In this document: positions 9,343 through 17,825 of the stretch, piece by piece
Layout: the number at the start of each line of letters is the position of its first letter
Position numbering within the stretch: position 1 is the first letter of the stretch
Source of the DNA: Streptomyces sp. NWU339
GTDB lineage: Bacteria > Actinomycetota > Actinomycetes > Streptomycetales > Streptomycetaceae
DNA length: 64,000 nt
NCBI RefSeq assembly: GCF_003143855.1
Contig: NZ_QFRK01000005.1
Span: forward strand, 110,897-174,896
Reading direction: 5' to 3'
The notes under the pieces: generated by a model
What the model was told of the DNA's origin: nothing
The model's database searches: none
The model's input: only the letters and a program-made list of their open reading frames with translations
Made by a program: the position numbers and the translations under genes

Positions 9343-9385
9343 CACCACGTCCCGCACGGGAATCGGCCGCGGGGGAGGGGCCCGC

Positions 9386-9417
9386 CGGTCGGCCCCGGGC
9401 GTCCCCGGGGCCGACCG
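9386..9417 (+). terminator. Terminator after the membrane-protein gene
   Basis: A perfect 14-bp stem (CGGTCGGCCCCGGG and its complement) with loop CGTC is followed by TTCTCTT. It lies 43 bp after the stop codon. The rest of the gap 9343-9684 shows no gene or RNA that I can support. Confidence 0.8.
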
Positions 9418-9684
9418 TTCTCTTGGGTGACCGGGCTGCTGTCCCCTGCCGTCCGGTCACCTGTCCGGAACGAGGTCCCACGACGCACGGCACGATCCGT
9501 ACGTCTCATCGCTCCGGCGAGCCACGCGTGGTTCTTTCGAGCCCGCCCCTGGCTGACACGGACACCCGGACCAACGGCGCGACCGCGGCTCCGGTCACGC
9601 GCCGTACGGGTGAGGGGGAATGCGTACGTGTGTGCCTGGAACGCGGATTCAGTCACCGGTGGTCGGCCCCGGTGTCCGGCCGGT

Positions 9685-9999
9685 TCAGATCTTGCCGCGG
9701 CTCAGCTCCAGCAGGGTCATCGCGAGCGCGGTGCCCGACTTGCCCAGGGCGTCCCTGTAGTGGCTGAGGATCTCCATCTCACGGGAGAGGTTCACGCGTC
9801 GGCCGCCGGAGGCGATCCGTTCCCGCTGGATGACGGCCGACACGGCCATCCGTTCCTGGACCAGGCCGATGATCCGATCGTCGAGCGCGTCGATCCGCTC
9901 GCGGGCGCCGGCGATCACGTCGGCGGCCTCGACGGTGCGGGCGCCGGTCCTCTCGGCGGTCGTGCTGTCGACGGCCGTGATGTCGGTGGTGGTGGTCAT
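9685..9999 (-). CDS. Chorismate mutase, AroQ type
   Basis: A 104-residue protein started at ATG 9999, with GAGGAG 8 bases upstream. The fold is the all-helical AroQ mutase: ARERIDALDDRIIGLVQERMAVS (long first helix with catalytic Arg), VIQRERIASGGRRVNLSREMEIL (Arg/Lys-rich second helix) and a short C-terminal helix. It converts chorismate to prephenate, the branch point to Phe and Tyr, in the cytoplasm. About 20 residues before the first helix are low-complexity Thr/Ala. Its mRNA leader encodes a Phe-rich peptide followed by a terminator hairpin, implying attenuation by charged tRNA-Phe. Confidence 0.9.
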   Translation of the reverse strand: MTTTTDITAVDSTTAERTGARTVEAADVIAGARERIDALDDRIIGLVQERMAVSAVIQRERIASGGRRVNLSREMEILSHYRDALGKSGTALAMTLLELSRGKI

Positions 10000-10055
10000 G
10001 GCGGGGCTCCTCGCTGGATGGGTGGGGTGCCCTGGAGCGACCGGGTCCGAAAACG

Positions 10056-10092
10056 CCAGGCGCCCCGGACCTTGTCGGCCCGGGGCGCCTGG
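10056..10092 (-). terminator. Attenuator terminator of the chorismate mutase leader
   Basis: A perfect 13-bp G/C stem (CCAGGCGCCCCGG and its complement, loop 11 nt) is followed on the minus strand by GCGTTTTCGG. It sits between the leader-peptide stop (10112) and the structural gene (9999), the position of an attenuator. The loop-side GGGCCG could instead pair with CGGCCC in the leader codons at about 10140-10146, giving a plausible antiterminator. That pairing is inference. Confidence 0.8.
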
Positions 10093-10111
10093 GAAGTCGC
10101 TTGTCAGTTGC

Positions 10112-10192
10112 TCAAGCAGCACGACCATGGCAGCCGGTGGGCCGGTTGCCATAGGTAAAGAGGAAAGCCGAGAAGGCCGCGTGCGTGAACAT
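10112..10192 (-). CDS. Phe-rich leader peptide of chorismate mutase
   Basis: A 26-codon reading frame starts at ATG 10192 and reads MFTHAAFSAFLFTYGNRP then TGCHGRAA. Four of the first twelve residues are Phe (positions 2, 7, 10, 12), followed by Tyr14. A strong promoter ends 7 bases before the ATG, so the leader is probably translated from a leaderless mRNA. The codons after the Phe cluster form a hairpin (GGCAACCGG with CCGGCTGCC), and the G/C terminator begins 20 bases after the stop codon. This is the classic layout of a Phe attenuator: slow translation when tRNA-Phe is uncharged would favour read-through into the mutase gene. Confidence 0.82.
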   Translation of the reverse strand: MFTHAAFSAFLFTYGNRPTGCHGRAA

Positions 10193-10199
10193 GGGTCCC

Positions 10200-10228
10200 A
10201 GTATGCCGCGCTCGCCCCGGCCCGCCAA
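10200..10228 (-). promoter_or_regulatory. Promoter of the leader peptide/chorismate mutase transcript
   Basis: On the minus strand TTGGCG (10228-10223), a 17-nt spacer and CATACT (10205-10200) are followed after 7 nt by the leader ATG. Spacing is ideal for the housekeeping sigma factor and puts the transcription start at or beside the ATG. Confidence 0.7.
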
Positions 10229-10303
10229 CACGGGTCGCATGGTGAGACGGGCCCCCGCCGTGCGCGGCTGCGGGAGCCAGGAGGGGACCGCACGTCCACC
10301 GGC

Positions 10304-10309
10304 TAGACT
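10304..10309 (+). promoter_or_regulatory. -10 element of guaA
   Basis: TAGACT lies 39 bases before the guaA start, leaving a short leader that contains the GGAAGG ribosome site. No clear -35 is visible. Confidence 0.5.
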
Positions 10310-10348
10310 CGGAAGACACCAGACCCGCCCACCGCCGGAAGGCACCTC

Positions 10349-11929
10349 GTGTCATCAGCGACTTCCGCTGCCAACGCGCCCGACACCGTCCTGGTCGTCG
10401 ACTTCGGCGCGCAGTACGCCCAGCTCATCGCCCGTCGCGTCCGCGAGGCGCGGGTCTACAGCGAGATCGTGCCGAGCACCATGCCGGTCGCGGAGATCCT
10501 TGCCAAGAACCCGGCGGCGATCATTCTCTCCGGCGGCCCCTCGTCGGTGTACGAGGAGGGCGCCCCCACCGTCGACCGCGCGCTCTTCGAGGCCGGCGTC
10601 CCGGTCTTCGGCATGTGCTACGGCTTCCAGCTCATGGCGCGGACCCTGGGCGGCCAGGTGGACAACACCGGCGCGCGTGAGTACGGCCGTACGGACCTGC
10701 ACGTCTCCAAGTCGTCCTCCACCCTCTTCGAGGGCACCCCGGACGAACAGGCCGTGTGGATGTCGCACGGCGACGCCTGCTCCGCCGCCCCCGAGGGCTT
10801 CGTCGTCACGGCCTCCACGGAGGTCGTCCCGGTCGCCGCCTTCGAGAACGACGACAAGAAGCTCTACGGCGTCCAGTACCACCCCGAGGTGATGCACTCC
10901 ACGCACGGGCAGCAGGTGCTGGAGCACTTCCTGTACCGGGGCGCGGGCCTGAGCCCGAGCTGGACCACCGGCAGCGTCATCGAGGATCAGGTCGCCGCCA
11001 TCCGCGAGCAGGTCGGTGACCGGCGCGCCATCTGCGGTCTGTCCGGCGGGGTGGACTCCGCCGTCGCCGCGGCCCTCGTCCAGAAGGCCATCGGTTCGCA
11101 GCTGACCTGCGTGTACGTCGACCACGGCCTGATGCGCAAGGGCGAGACCGAGCAGGTCGAGAAGGACTTCGTCGCCGCGACCGGCGTGCAGCTGAAGGTC
11201 GTGGACGCGTCGGAGCGGTTCCTGACCGCGCTCAAGGGCGTCTCGGACCCCGAGGAGAAGCGGAAGATCATCGGCCGCGAGTTCATCCGGGTCTTCGAGC
11301 AGGCCCAGGCCGAGATCGTCGCGGACGCGGGCCCGGCCGTGGAGTTCCTGGTCCAGGGCACCCTCTACCCGGACGTCGTCGAGTCCGGCGGGGGCACCGG
11401 CACCGCCAACATCAAGTCCCACCACAACGTGGGCGGTCTGCCCGAGGACCTCGAGTTCAAGCTGATCGAGCCGCTGCGCCAGCTGTTCAAGGACGAGGTC
11501 CGGATGGTCGGCCAGGAACTCGGCCTGCCCGAGGAGATCGTCCAGCGGCAGCCGTTCCCCGGCCCGGGACTCGGCATCCGCATCGTCGGCGAGGTGACCA
11601 AGGAGCGGCTCGACCTGCTGCGCGAGGCCGACGCCATCGCCCGCGAGGAGCTCACCGCGGCCGGCCTCGACCGGGACATCTGGCAGTGCCCCGTGGTCCT
11701 GCTCGCGGACGTCCGCAGTGTCGGTGTCCAGGGCGACGGCCGCACCTACGGTCACCCCATCGTCCTGCGCCCGGTGTCCTCCGAGGACGCGATGACCGCC
11801 GACTGGTCGCGGCTGCCGTACGACGTCCTCGGGAAGATCTCGACCCGCATCACCAACGAGGTGCGGGACGTCAACCGCGTCGTCCTCGACGTGACCTCCA
11901 AGCCGCCGGGGACCATCGAGTGGGAGTAG
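10349..11929 (+). CDS. guaA: GMP synthase (glutamine-hydrolysing)
   Basis: A 526-residue enzyme converting XMP, glutamine and ATP to GMP in the last step of guanine nucleotide synthesis. It starts at GTG 10349, with GGAAGG 7-12 bases upstream. The N-terminal class I amidotransferase domain shows [17 protein letters not shown], the oxyanion ILSGGPSSV, nucleophile Cys90 in GMCYGFQ, and YHPEV with the catalytic His and Glu. The synthetase domain has the P-loop [11 protein letters not shown] and [12 protein letters not shown]; the C-terminal dimerisation part ends KPPGTIEWE. Length is normal. It is divergent from the chorismate mutase leader. Confidence 0.98.
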   Translation: MSSATSAANAPDTVLVVDFGAQYAQLIARRVREARVYSEIVPSTMPVAEILAKNPAAIILSGGPSSVYEEGAPTVDRALFEAGVPVFGMCYGFQLMARTLGGQVDNTGAREYGRTDLHVSKSSSTLFEGTPDEQAVWMSHGDACSAAPEGFVVTASTEVVPVAAFENDDKKLYGVQYHPEVMHSTHGQQVLEHFLYRGAGLSPSWTTGSVIEDQVAAIREQVGDRRAICGLSGGVDSAVAAALVQKAIGSQLTCVYVDHGLMRKGETEQVEKDFVAATGVQLKVVDASERFLTALKGVSDPEEKRKIIGREFIRVFEQAQAEIVADAGPAVEFLVQGTLYPDVVESGGGTGTANIKSHHNVGGLPEDLEFKLIEPLRQLFKDEVRMVGQELGLPEEIVQRQPFPGPGLGIRIVGEVTKERLDLLREADAIAREELTAAGLDRDIWQCPVVLLADVRSVGVQGDGRTYGHPIVLRPVSSEDAMTADWSRLPYDVLGKISTRITNEVRDVNRVVLDVTSKPPGTIEWE

Positions 11930-11962
11930 TCCCCGTTCGGGTGGTCCCCGTTCGGAGAGGGC

Positions 11963-12451
11963 TCACGTCCGTTTGAGCGTGCGCACCGGCTCACCGGGCT
12001 TCCAGACCTGGAGGACGAGATACGTCTCGTCCTCCACGTAGGTCCGTACGACCTCCGTCAACTCGGTGCGGAAGAGGTGGAACGGCTCCGGCGGTTCCAC
12101 CTCTTCGGCGTACTTGCTCCTGGTGTCCGCGTCGTCGACCTCGAACGCGCGCCCGCTGATCCGGACGTCCCCGCCGCCCATGCCCGTGCCCGTCCCCGGG
12201 TTCGCCTGGAGCGCGAAGCGCGGGTCGCGGCGCAGGTCGAGCGCCTTGAGCGAGTCCGGCATCATGCCGAGCCACAGCTCACCGTTCAGGAAGCGCACCT
12301 CCAGGCCGGTGGTGCGCGGCGACCCGTCCTTGCGCAGGGTCGCGAGGACGTGGTGGGTGTGCGCGCCGAAGCGCTCCGCCACGGTCTTCGCGAGAGCGGG
12401 TTCGGCGGAGGTGAAGGCCTCCCAGTTCGTGTGCATGGGATTCGTGTCCAT
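11963..12451 (-). CDS. Pyridoxamine-phosphate-oxidase-fold protein
   Basis: A protein of 162 residues from ATG 12451, or 157 from ATG 12436; neither start has a ribosome site. The core follows the split-barrel flavin/F420-binding pattern: FGAHTHHVLATLRKDGSPRTTGLEVRF, LWLGMMPDSLKALDLRRDPR, then VRISGRAFEV. The closing motif LFRTELTEVVRTYV-LVLQVWKPG is common in this actinobacterial PPOX branch. It probably binds FMN or F420 and reduces or senses a small molecule; the substrate is unknown. It is convergent with guaA; the 33-bp gap holds a direct repeat GTCCCCGTTCGG but no strong hairpin. Confidence 0.82.
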   Translation of the reverse strand: MDTNPMHTNWEAFTSAEPALAKTVAERFGAHTHHVLATLRKDGSPRTTGLEVRFLNGELWLGMMPDSLKALDLRRDPRFALQANPGTGTGMGGGDVRISGRAFEVDDADTRSKYAEEVEPPEPFHLFRTELTEVVRTYVEDETYLVLQVWKPGEPVRTLKRT

Positions 12452-12727
12452 GGGCCGAGTGTGGCGCGGATACCGGACGCCTTGTGTCGGGTATCGGCGG
12501 TGTCCTCCGGATGGAGCAGCGGGCGGCGTACGGCGGTCGGCCACGGTCGGCCACGGGGGAATCTCACGGCCGGGTCAACATGACGTCTCGAACTTCACTC
12601 GCTGACCGGACCTGCCGGGTGGGGAGGGTCGGACGTAGGGCACAATTCGCATTCGTTGCCGGGGAGTTGCGTGCACCGATTGTGATCTCCAACGTGTGCG
12701 CGGACATGGGAAAGGCGGGCTTCGGGC

Positions 12728-14020
12728 GTGGCGGTGCAGGAGGCGAACCCTACTGGGACGGGGTATGGCGCGGACGCGGGCGCCCACGAAGGCGGCTGCG
12801 CCTGCGGGGACTGTCCGCACGGGGTGCGTGAGGGGCACCGGCGCGCGGTCGCCGCGTTCCTGCTGAAGCGGGAGGAGTTCGCGGCCGGGCAGGGGCTGCC
12901 GGCGGCGGTCGCCCACTCGGCGTCCGCCTCCCGCCAGTGGGTCTCGGAGGAGCTGGCGCAGGCCGCGGAACTCGTGGCCGAGCGCGGCCGGGCCGAGGGC
13001 GCGGCCTGGCTGGCGCGCCTGTGGCGTCGGACGGCGGTCGTGGTGTGGGCGGCGGTCGTGCTGCTGCTTCTGGGCCAGGCGCTCACGGCGATCGGCTCGG
13101 GCTGGAGCGCCGCGCGCACGGCCGGGTTGCTGGCCGCGCTGGTGGTGGCCGGCGCGCTGACCGCCGCTTCGTGGTTCCACCGGGCGCGGGGTGGGGTGCT
13201 GGCGCCGGTGATCGGGGAGGACAACCGTCTTTCCACCTCCCGCGCGGTGGCGGCCTCCTGGGTGCTGCTCCTGGCGTACGCGGTGCTGGTCCTGGTGGGG
13301 CAACTGGCGGTCGCCTCCGAGCACCGGGAACGCGACGCGCTGATCGCGGGACTGGAACTGGCCCGCGGTGCGGGCGTGGTGACCGTACTCGCCGTGGTGT
13401 GCGGGATCGCCGTGGTGGTGCGGCGGGTGGTCGGACTGCGTGTGCAGGGGCAGCGGCTGCAGAAGGTACGTGCGGACCGGCCCCGGGCGGCCGATCTGCT
13501 GACCGACGACGCGGGACGGGGCTGCTTCGCCGACATCCAGTACGTCGTGATCAGCGCCGTCGCGCTGGTGTTCGCGGCGGTGCGACTGGCGCGGCGGCCG
13601 GACCAGTTGCCCGATCTGCCGTGGGGGCTCGCGGTGGTCGTGCTGGTGTCGGCGGCGACCTATCTCGCGGGCAAGTACGCGGAGGGCGGCCGACCGGTCA
13701 TCCTTTCGGTGGTACGGGCTCGGGAGGCCGGGGACCTGGACGCGCCGATCCGGACCGGCGACGACATCGAGATCCGGGGCACCGGCTTCGTTCCGACGGG
13801 TGCGCAGGGAGCCGACCGACTGGCCCGGATGGTGGTCCGGGTGGGAACGGTGCACGTCCATGTGCCGCTGGTGCCGGTGAGGGGCGGTTTCGACAACCCG
13901 ACGGACGCCCTGCTGACCGTTCCGGTCCCGGTGGAGGTGGAACCGGGGCGGGTGGAGGTACAGGTCGTCACGGCAGCCGGGGTGGAGACGAACCGGTACA
14001 CGATCGACGTGACGGACTAG
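12728..14020 (+). CDS. Polytopic membrane protein with C-terminal beta domain
   Basis: A 430-residue protein started at GTG 12728, with GGAAAGG about 12 bases upstream. Residues 24-31 carry a Cys/His cluster (CACGDCPH) that could bind a metal. A helical segment and about six transmembrane helices follow (roughly 100-330), with a cytoplasmic basic loop RRVVGLRVQGQRLQKVRADRPRA between helices 4 and 5. The last 100 residues form a Val-rich all-beta domain (IEIRGTGFVPTGAQGADR, VVRVGTVHVHVPLVPV, VEVQVVTAAGVETN) resembling an IPT/Ig-like fold. I do not recognise the family, and no neighbour suggests a role. Confidence 0.8.
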   Translation: MAVQEANPTGTGYGADAGAHEGGCACGDCPHGVREGHRRAVAAFLLKREEFAAGQGLPAAVAHSASASRQWVSEELAQAAELVAERGRAEGAAWLARLWRRTAVVVWAAVVLLLLGQALTAIGSGWSAARTAGLLAALVVAGALTAASWFHRARGGVLAPVIGEDNRLSTSRAVAASWVLLLAYAVLVLVGQLAVASEHRERDALIAGLELARGAGVVTVLAVVCGIAVVVRRVVGLRVQGQRLQKVRADRPRAADLLTDDAGRGCFADIQYVVISAVALVFAAVRLARRPDQLPDLPWGLAVVVLVSAATYLAGKYAEGGRPVILSVVRAREAGDLDAPIRTGDDIEIRGTGFVPTGAQGADRLARMVVRVGTVHVHVPLVPVRGGFDNPTDALLTVPVPVEVEPGRVEVQVVTAAGVETNRYTIDVTD

Positions 14021-14115
14021 CCGGACCGGTCGGCGTGGCCGAGTGGCCGAGCCGAGTGGCCGAGGTGACGTTCCGAAAAAACAGGGCGGTAATGGATTGA
14101 TCCGGTCTTGATTGT

Positions 14116-14125
14116 CATACGTATG
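14116..14125. promoter_or_regulatory. Palindrome upstream of doxX
   Basis: CATACGTATG is a perfect 10-bp palindrome 47 bp before the DoxX start in an unusually A/T-rich stretch. It may be an operator or part of the promoter. Confidence 0.35.
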
Positions 14126-14172
14126 GTTTGTTGAGGGGGTCTCGGTACGGCGGCGAGAGGCGACAGACGGCG

Positions 14173-14700
14173 ATGACTCAGGGTATGCGCACGGATACGT
14201 ACATCCCTCAATTCGGTGGCAGCAGGAACTGGCGGGACACCGCCACGCGGTACGCACTCCTGCCTCTGCGGATCTTTCTGGGCGTCACCTTCATCTACGC
14301 CGGACTGGACAAACTCACCGACAGCGCGTTCATGAAGGACGCCGGGGCCGGGTCGATCGGCGACATGATGCGTGCCGTCCGCGACTCCTCGGCCATTCCC
14401 GCGCTGGTCGACATGTCCCTGCAGAATCCCGTCGCCTTCGGTTACGCCATCGCCTTCGGCGAGTTGGCCGTCGGCATCGGAACTCTCATCGGTCTGCTCG
14501 CCCGGACGGCCGCCCTCGGCGGCGCGCTGATCTCCCTCAGCCTGTGGCTGACGGTGAGCTGGGCCGCCGAACCGTACTACTACGGCAATGACCTCCCCTA
14601 CCTCGTGGGCTGGATTCCGCTGGTGCTGGCAGGTGCCCCCCTGCTCTCCGTGGACGCCGCCCTCCGAGGGCGCCGGCGGCGGGTGAGCGACTACCGGTAG
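14173..14700 (+). CDS. DoxX-family membrane protein
   Basis: A 175-residue protein started at ATG 14173; a TTG at 14128 is in frame but lacks support. The DoxX signature is clear: TRYALLPLRIFLGVTFIYAGLDKLTDS in helix 1, then FGYAIAFGELAVGIGTLIGLLARTAALGG and two further helices, ending in a basic RRRRVSDYR tail. DoxX proteins are four-helix membrane proteins; in mycobacteria one forms a complex with a sortase-like protein and superoxide dismutase. No such partner is adjacent here, so the role is only general: membrane redox or thiol homeostasis is possible. Confidence 0.88.
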   Translation: MTQGMRTDTYIPQFGGSRNWRDTATRYALLPLRIFLGVTFIYAGLDKLTDSAFMKDAGAGSIGDMMRAVRDSSAIPALVDMSLQNPVAFGYAIAFGELAVGIGTLIGLLARTAALGGALISLSLWLTVSWAAEPYYYGNDLPYLVGWIPLVLAGAPLLSVDAALRGRRRRVSDYR

Positions 14701-14751
14701 GGCCGCCCCCGCCCGCGGCGAAAGTTCCGGGCCGGCCGCCGGCCGCCTTCG

Positions 14752-14985
14752 TCAGGTCGGTGACTTCGCGTGGTTCTCCCGGTCGCCGGACCGTCTGTTC
14801 CGGCGTATCAGGCCCGTCACGCTGCCCACCGCTGCGGCCAGGCACAGGCCGCCCGCGACGACGGGGAACACGACGAACCACGGGGTGTCCCAGGCGCCGC
14901 CCGCGTCTCCGGCGTAGAGCACGCCGGCGAGAGTGAGGAAGGCGCCGGCGACCAGCCTGCCGGGCTGGAACTCATGACGTAGCAC
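14752..14985 (-). CDS. Small two-helix membrane protein coupled to the PspC gene
   Basis: A 77-residue protein started at GTG 14985, overlapping the end of the PspC gene by 14 bp. GGAGGTGA lies just upstream inside that gene, which decides the start. Two transmembrane helices (about 12-28 and 36-58: LVAGAFLTLAGVLYAG and WFVVFPVVAGGLCLAAAVGSV) are followed by a charged RRNRRSGDRENH tail. Translational coupling to the PspC protein suggests they act together in envelope-stress sensing or regulation of the divergent two-component system. Confidence 0.82.
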   Translation of the reverse strand: MLRHEFQPGRLVAGAFLTLAGVLYAGDAGGAWDTPWFVVFPVVAGGLCLAAAVGSVTGLIRRNRRSGDRENHAKSPT

Positions 14986-16354
14986 GGCTCACCTCCGCCT
15001 GTCCGGCGCCGACCTGGAGGTCCAGGTCGAGCGTGCCCGCCTTCTTGACGCCCGCGGGCGGAGCCAGGGTCGCCTCCTTGCGCTTGTCGGGTGCCACGTC
15101 CACGTCCTTCCGCAGGTCGCCCGGCAACTGGATGTCGCCCAGACCGACCTGGATGTTCAGCCGCACGGTCACGTTCTCGGGCACGATCACGTGGATGCGG
15201 CCCAGGCCGACGTTCGCCCGCGTCGACACGGTCTGCCCCTCGGCCACCCGCACCTTGGACAGATCGAGGGTGCCGCTCCCCGTGCCCAGGTCGTACGCCG
15301 GGCGTATCTGTGCGACCGAGGCGGGCTCCCAGCTGGTGCGCATCCACTCGGTGCCGATGTCCTTGGGCACGGCCGTGGAGGCGGCCAGCAGCCCCGCGGT
15401 GATGACCGCCAGGATGATCGACCCCGCCCCGGTGCGGCCCAGGAACGCGCTGACCGCCACACCGATGCCGAATACGGCGAGCGCACACGCGAGACCCGTC
15501 TGCAGGCTGGTGCCGAGCGGATGCTCCTGCCATGTCAGGCCCGTGCCCAGACCGGCTGCGAGCAGGGCGAGCAGGAAGACCCAGCCGCCGATCCCGCGGG
15601 GCCCTCGCGGCTTGACCGGCCGCGGGTGCGGGGCTCGCGCGGCGCCGCGGCCGGAGCCGTGGGGGTCGAGGCGGACGTCGACCACTGAGGCGATGTCCAG
15701 GTCGCGGGAGTTCCCCGGGCCCCACAGGTAGCCCGTACCGCCGATGTGCGTGCCGTCCTTGACTATGGGATCGCGCCACCAGGAGGAGTAGGAGGCGGGA
15801 ACCGGCGGCGCCTGGGGCTCCGGCGGGGCGTCGGCGGCGGCCTGGGCGGCGAGGGGGTCGGGGCTGGGGGCACCGCGCTGCCGGGACCAGTACCCGGCAC
15901 CGGCGAGCAGCAGGGAGAGCATCACGGCGAAGCTCAGCACCCCGCCGTTGTTCAGCATGCTGAGGAAGACGCCGCAGCCGACCAGCGCGAAAAGTATCGC
16001 CGCCAGCGTGTGGCCGCCGACCCGGCCGGTCAGCAATCTGCGCATCTCGTTCTCCTCCTCGCCCTCGTACGGGAAGAGGAGCCAGGCGAAGCCGTAGAAG
16101 ATGAGGCCGACGCCGCCGGTGGCGGAGAGCACCGCCAGCGTGATGCGGAAGATCACCGGGTCCATGTCGCACTGCCGGCCGAGCCCGGAGCACACTCCAC
16201 CGATCATCTGGTGCCGGCGGTCGCGCCGGAAACGGTACGGAGGCTCGGGCACGCCCGCCTCGCCGGGCGGCTGCGGGGCCCCGCCGGAAGCGGCCTCTCC
16301 GACCGCGCCGGAGCCGGGCCCCGGGCCCGGCGCGGCGTGCTGGTGATCTGTCAT
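14972..16354 (-). CDS. PspC-domain membrane protein with LiaF-like C-terminus
   Basis: A 460-residue protein. After a Pro/Gly-rich N-terminus comes a PspC domain (about 41-98): RFRRDRRHQMIGGVCSGLGRQ, DPVIFRITLAVLSATGG, FYGFAWLLFPYEGEE. Further helices lie at about 110-145 and 245-320. The C-terminal 120 residues form an all-beta domain (VSTRANVGLGRIHVIVPENV, VRLNIQVGLGDIQLPGD) like the outer adhesin-like domain of LiaF/DUF2154 proteins. Such proteins often hold a sensor kinase in check. The divergent gene is a histidine kinase whose own N-terminus is a PspC domain, so the two probably interact through matched PspC modules at the membrane. Confidence 0.9.
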   Translation of the reverse strand: MTDHQHAAPGPGPGSGAVGEAASGGAPQPPGEAGVPEPPYRFRRDRRHQMIGGVCSGLGRQCDMDPVIFRITLAVLSATGGVGLIFYGFAWLLFPYEGEEENEMRRLLTGRVGGHTLAAILFALVGCGVFLSMLNNGGVLSFAVMLSLLLAGAGYWSRQRGAPSPDPLAAQAAADAPPEPQAPPVPASYSSWWRDPIVKDGTHIGGTGYLWGPGNSRDLDIASVVDVRLDPHGSGRGAARAPHPRPVKPRGPRGIGGWVFLLALLAAGLGTGLTWQEHPLGTSLQTGLACALAVFGIGVAVSAFLGRTGAGSIILAVITAGLLAASTAVPKDIGTEWMRTSWEPASVAQIRPAYDLGTGSGTLDLSKVRVAEGQTVSTRANVGLGRIHVIVPENVTVRLNIQVGLGDIQLPGDLRKDVDVAPDKRKEATLAPPAGVKKAGTLDLDLQVGAGQAEVSRATS

Positions 16355-16397
16355 GAGTCCATGGTGACGGGCGAGCCGCCGTGGCGGCAGTCGGGAC

Positions 16398-16497
16398 GAC
16401 CCTGGCCGGACCCTGATATCGGCCCTGAGGGGTGCCCGGGGGACTGTCCGAGGGCCCGGACCCGGAGATCAGGGGAGTCTCCGGGATCGACCCTGAT
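16398..16497. promoter_or_regulatory. Repeated ACCCTGAT boxes in the divergent PspC/kinase promoter
   Basis: ACCCTGAT occurs at 16410 and 16490, its complement ATCAGGG at 16469, and a partial copy (ACCCTGG) at 16399, all inside the 163-bp divergent region. Repeated boxes in both orientations are typical of a response-regulator target, so autoregulation by the LuxR-type regulator at 17822 is likely but unproven. Confidence 0.45.
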
Positions 16498-16517
16498 GCC
16501 CCGGAACCGGGGGCCGT

Positions 16518-17825
16518 GTGACCATCATTGACATGTCGGAAGCCGCAGCAGCGTCACTCGTCGAGCCGCGGCCGCCGCGCAAGCTCTACCGCAGCGGTGA
16601 TGGACGCTGGCTCGGTGGTGTGGCGCGGGGGCTCGCCGGACACCTCGGGCTGCCCGTGATCTGGGTACGGCTCATGTTCGTCGGCCTGTTCATGGCCGAC
16701 GGCCTCGGCGCGCTGCTGTATGCCGCGTTCTGGTTCTTCGTACCGCTCGGCGTCGGCGGTGTGGACGAGCAGAAGCCGCCCCCGCTGGTCGGGACCGAGA
16801 CCTCACCGGACGGTCGGCGCAGACTCGTCACCCGCAGACCGGACAAGGGCCAGATCGTCGCCCTGCTCCTCATGGTCGTCGTGGCCCTGGGCTTCGTCGG
16901 CAATGTGAACCTGTCCAACGGCGCCAGGGCCTATCTCTGGCCGACCGTGCTGGTCGGCGCGGGCGTCGCCCTGGTCTGGCGGCAGGCCGACAACGCGCGC
17001 CGGGCCCGCTGGGTCGAGGTCGGCAGCCGTCGCCGTACGGTCACCCTGCTGCGGGGCGGCGCCGGCGTCCTGCTGGTCACGGCGGGGGCGTCGGGCATCT
17101 TCGTCCTGCGGGGCTCCGGTACTCACCTCGCGTCGGTGCTCCAGGCGGCCCTCGCGGTCCTCGTCGGGATCACACTCCTCGCCGGCCCCTACCTCGTGCG
17201 CATGACCCAGGACCTCTCCGAGGAACGGCTGATGCGCATCCGTGCCCAGGAGCGCGCCGAGGTCGCCGCCCACGTCCACGACTCGGTGCTGCACACCCTC
17301 ACCCTGATCCAGCGCAACTCCGAGAGCCCGGGGGAGGTGCGCCGCCTCGCCCGCGCCCAGGAGCGCGACCTGCGCAACTGGCTCTACAAGCCCGAGGGCA
17401 CCGGCAAGGACGAGGCCGACGAGCCCACCACCCTCGCCGACGCCGTGCGGCGCAACGCCGCCGAGGTGGAGGACAAGCACGGGGTCCCCATCGAGGTCGT
17501 CGTCGTCGGCGACTGCCCGCTGGACGAGAAGATCCGCCCGCAGATGCAGGCCGCGCGCGAGGCTATGGTGAACGCGGCCAAGTACGGTGGCGAGGGGGGT
17601 GCCGTACAGGTCTACGCCGAAGTCGAGGGAAGGACGGTCTTCGTGTCCGTCCGGGACCGCGGCCCCGGCTTCGACCTCGACTCGATACCCGCCGACCGCA
17701 TGGGTGTCAGAGAATCGATCATCGGCCGCATGGAGCGCAACGGCGGCACGGCGCGGCTGCGCGCGGTGCCGGACGGCGGCACGGAGGTCGAGCTGGAGAT
17801 GGAGAGGGCGGAGAAGACGTCATGA
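16518..17825 (+). CDS. PspC-fused sensor histidine kinase
   Basis: 435 residues from GTG 16518; ATG 16533 (MSEAAAASL) is an equally possible start. The N-terminal PspC domain is LYRSGDGRWLGGVARGLAGHLGLPVIWVRLMFVGLF and the following helix, split here only by residue. Four or five transmembrane helices run to about residue 230. The HisKA_3 dimerisation helix (RIRAQERAEVAAHVHDSVLH) carries phospho-acceptor His254. A HATPase domain shows REAMVNAAKYGGEG (N box) and VRDRGPGFDLDSIP (G1). It overlaps the response-regulator gene by 4 bp, so the pair is co-translated. It likely senses membrane or envelope stress through PspC contacts. Confidence 0.92.
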   Translation: MTIIDMSEAAAASLVEPRPPRKLYRSGDGRWLGGVARGLAGHLGLPVIWVRLMFVGLFMADGLGALLYAAFWFFVPLGVGGVDEQKPPPLVGTETSPDGRRRLVTRRPDKGQIVALLLMVVVALGFVGNVNLSNGARAYLWPTVLVGAGVALVWRQADNARRARWVEVGSRRRTVTLLRGGAGVLLVTAGASGIFVLRGSGTHLASVLQAALAVLVGITLLAGPYLVRMTQDLSEERLMRIRAQERAEVAAHVHDSVLHTLTLIQRNSESPGEVRRLARAQERDLRNWLYKPEGTGKDEADEPTTLADAVRRNAAEVEDKHGVPIEVVVVGDCPLDEKIRPQMQAAREAMVNAAKYGGEGGAVQVYAEVEGRTVFVSVRDRGPGFDLDSIPADRMGVRESIIGRMERNGGTARLRAVPDGGTEVELEMERAEKTS

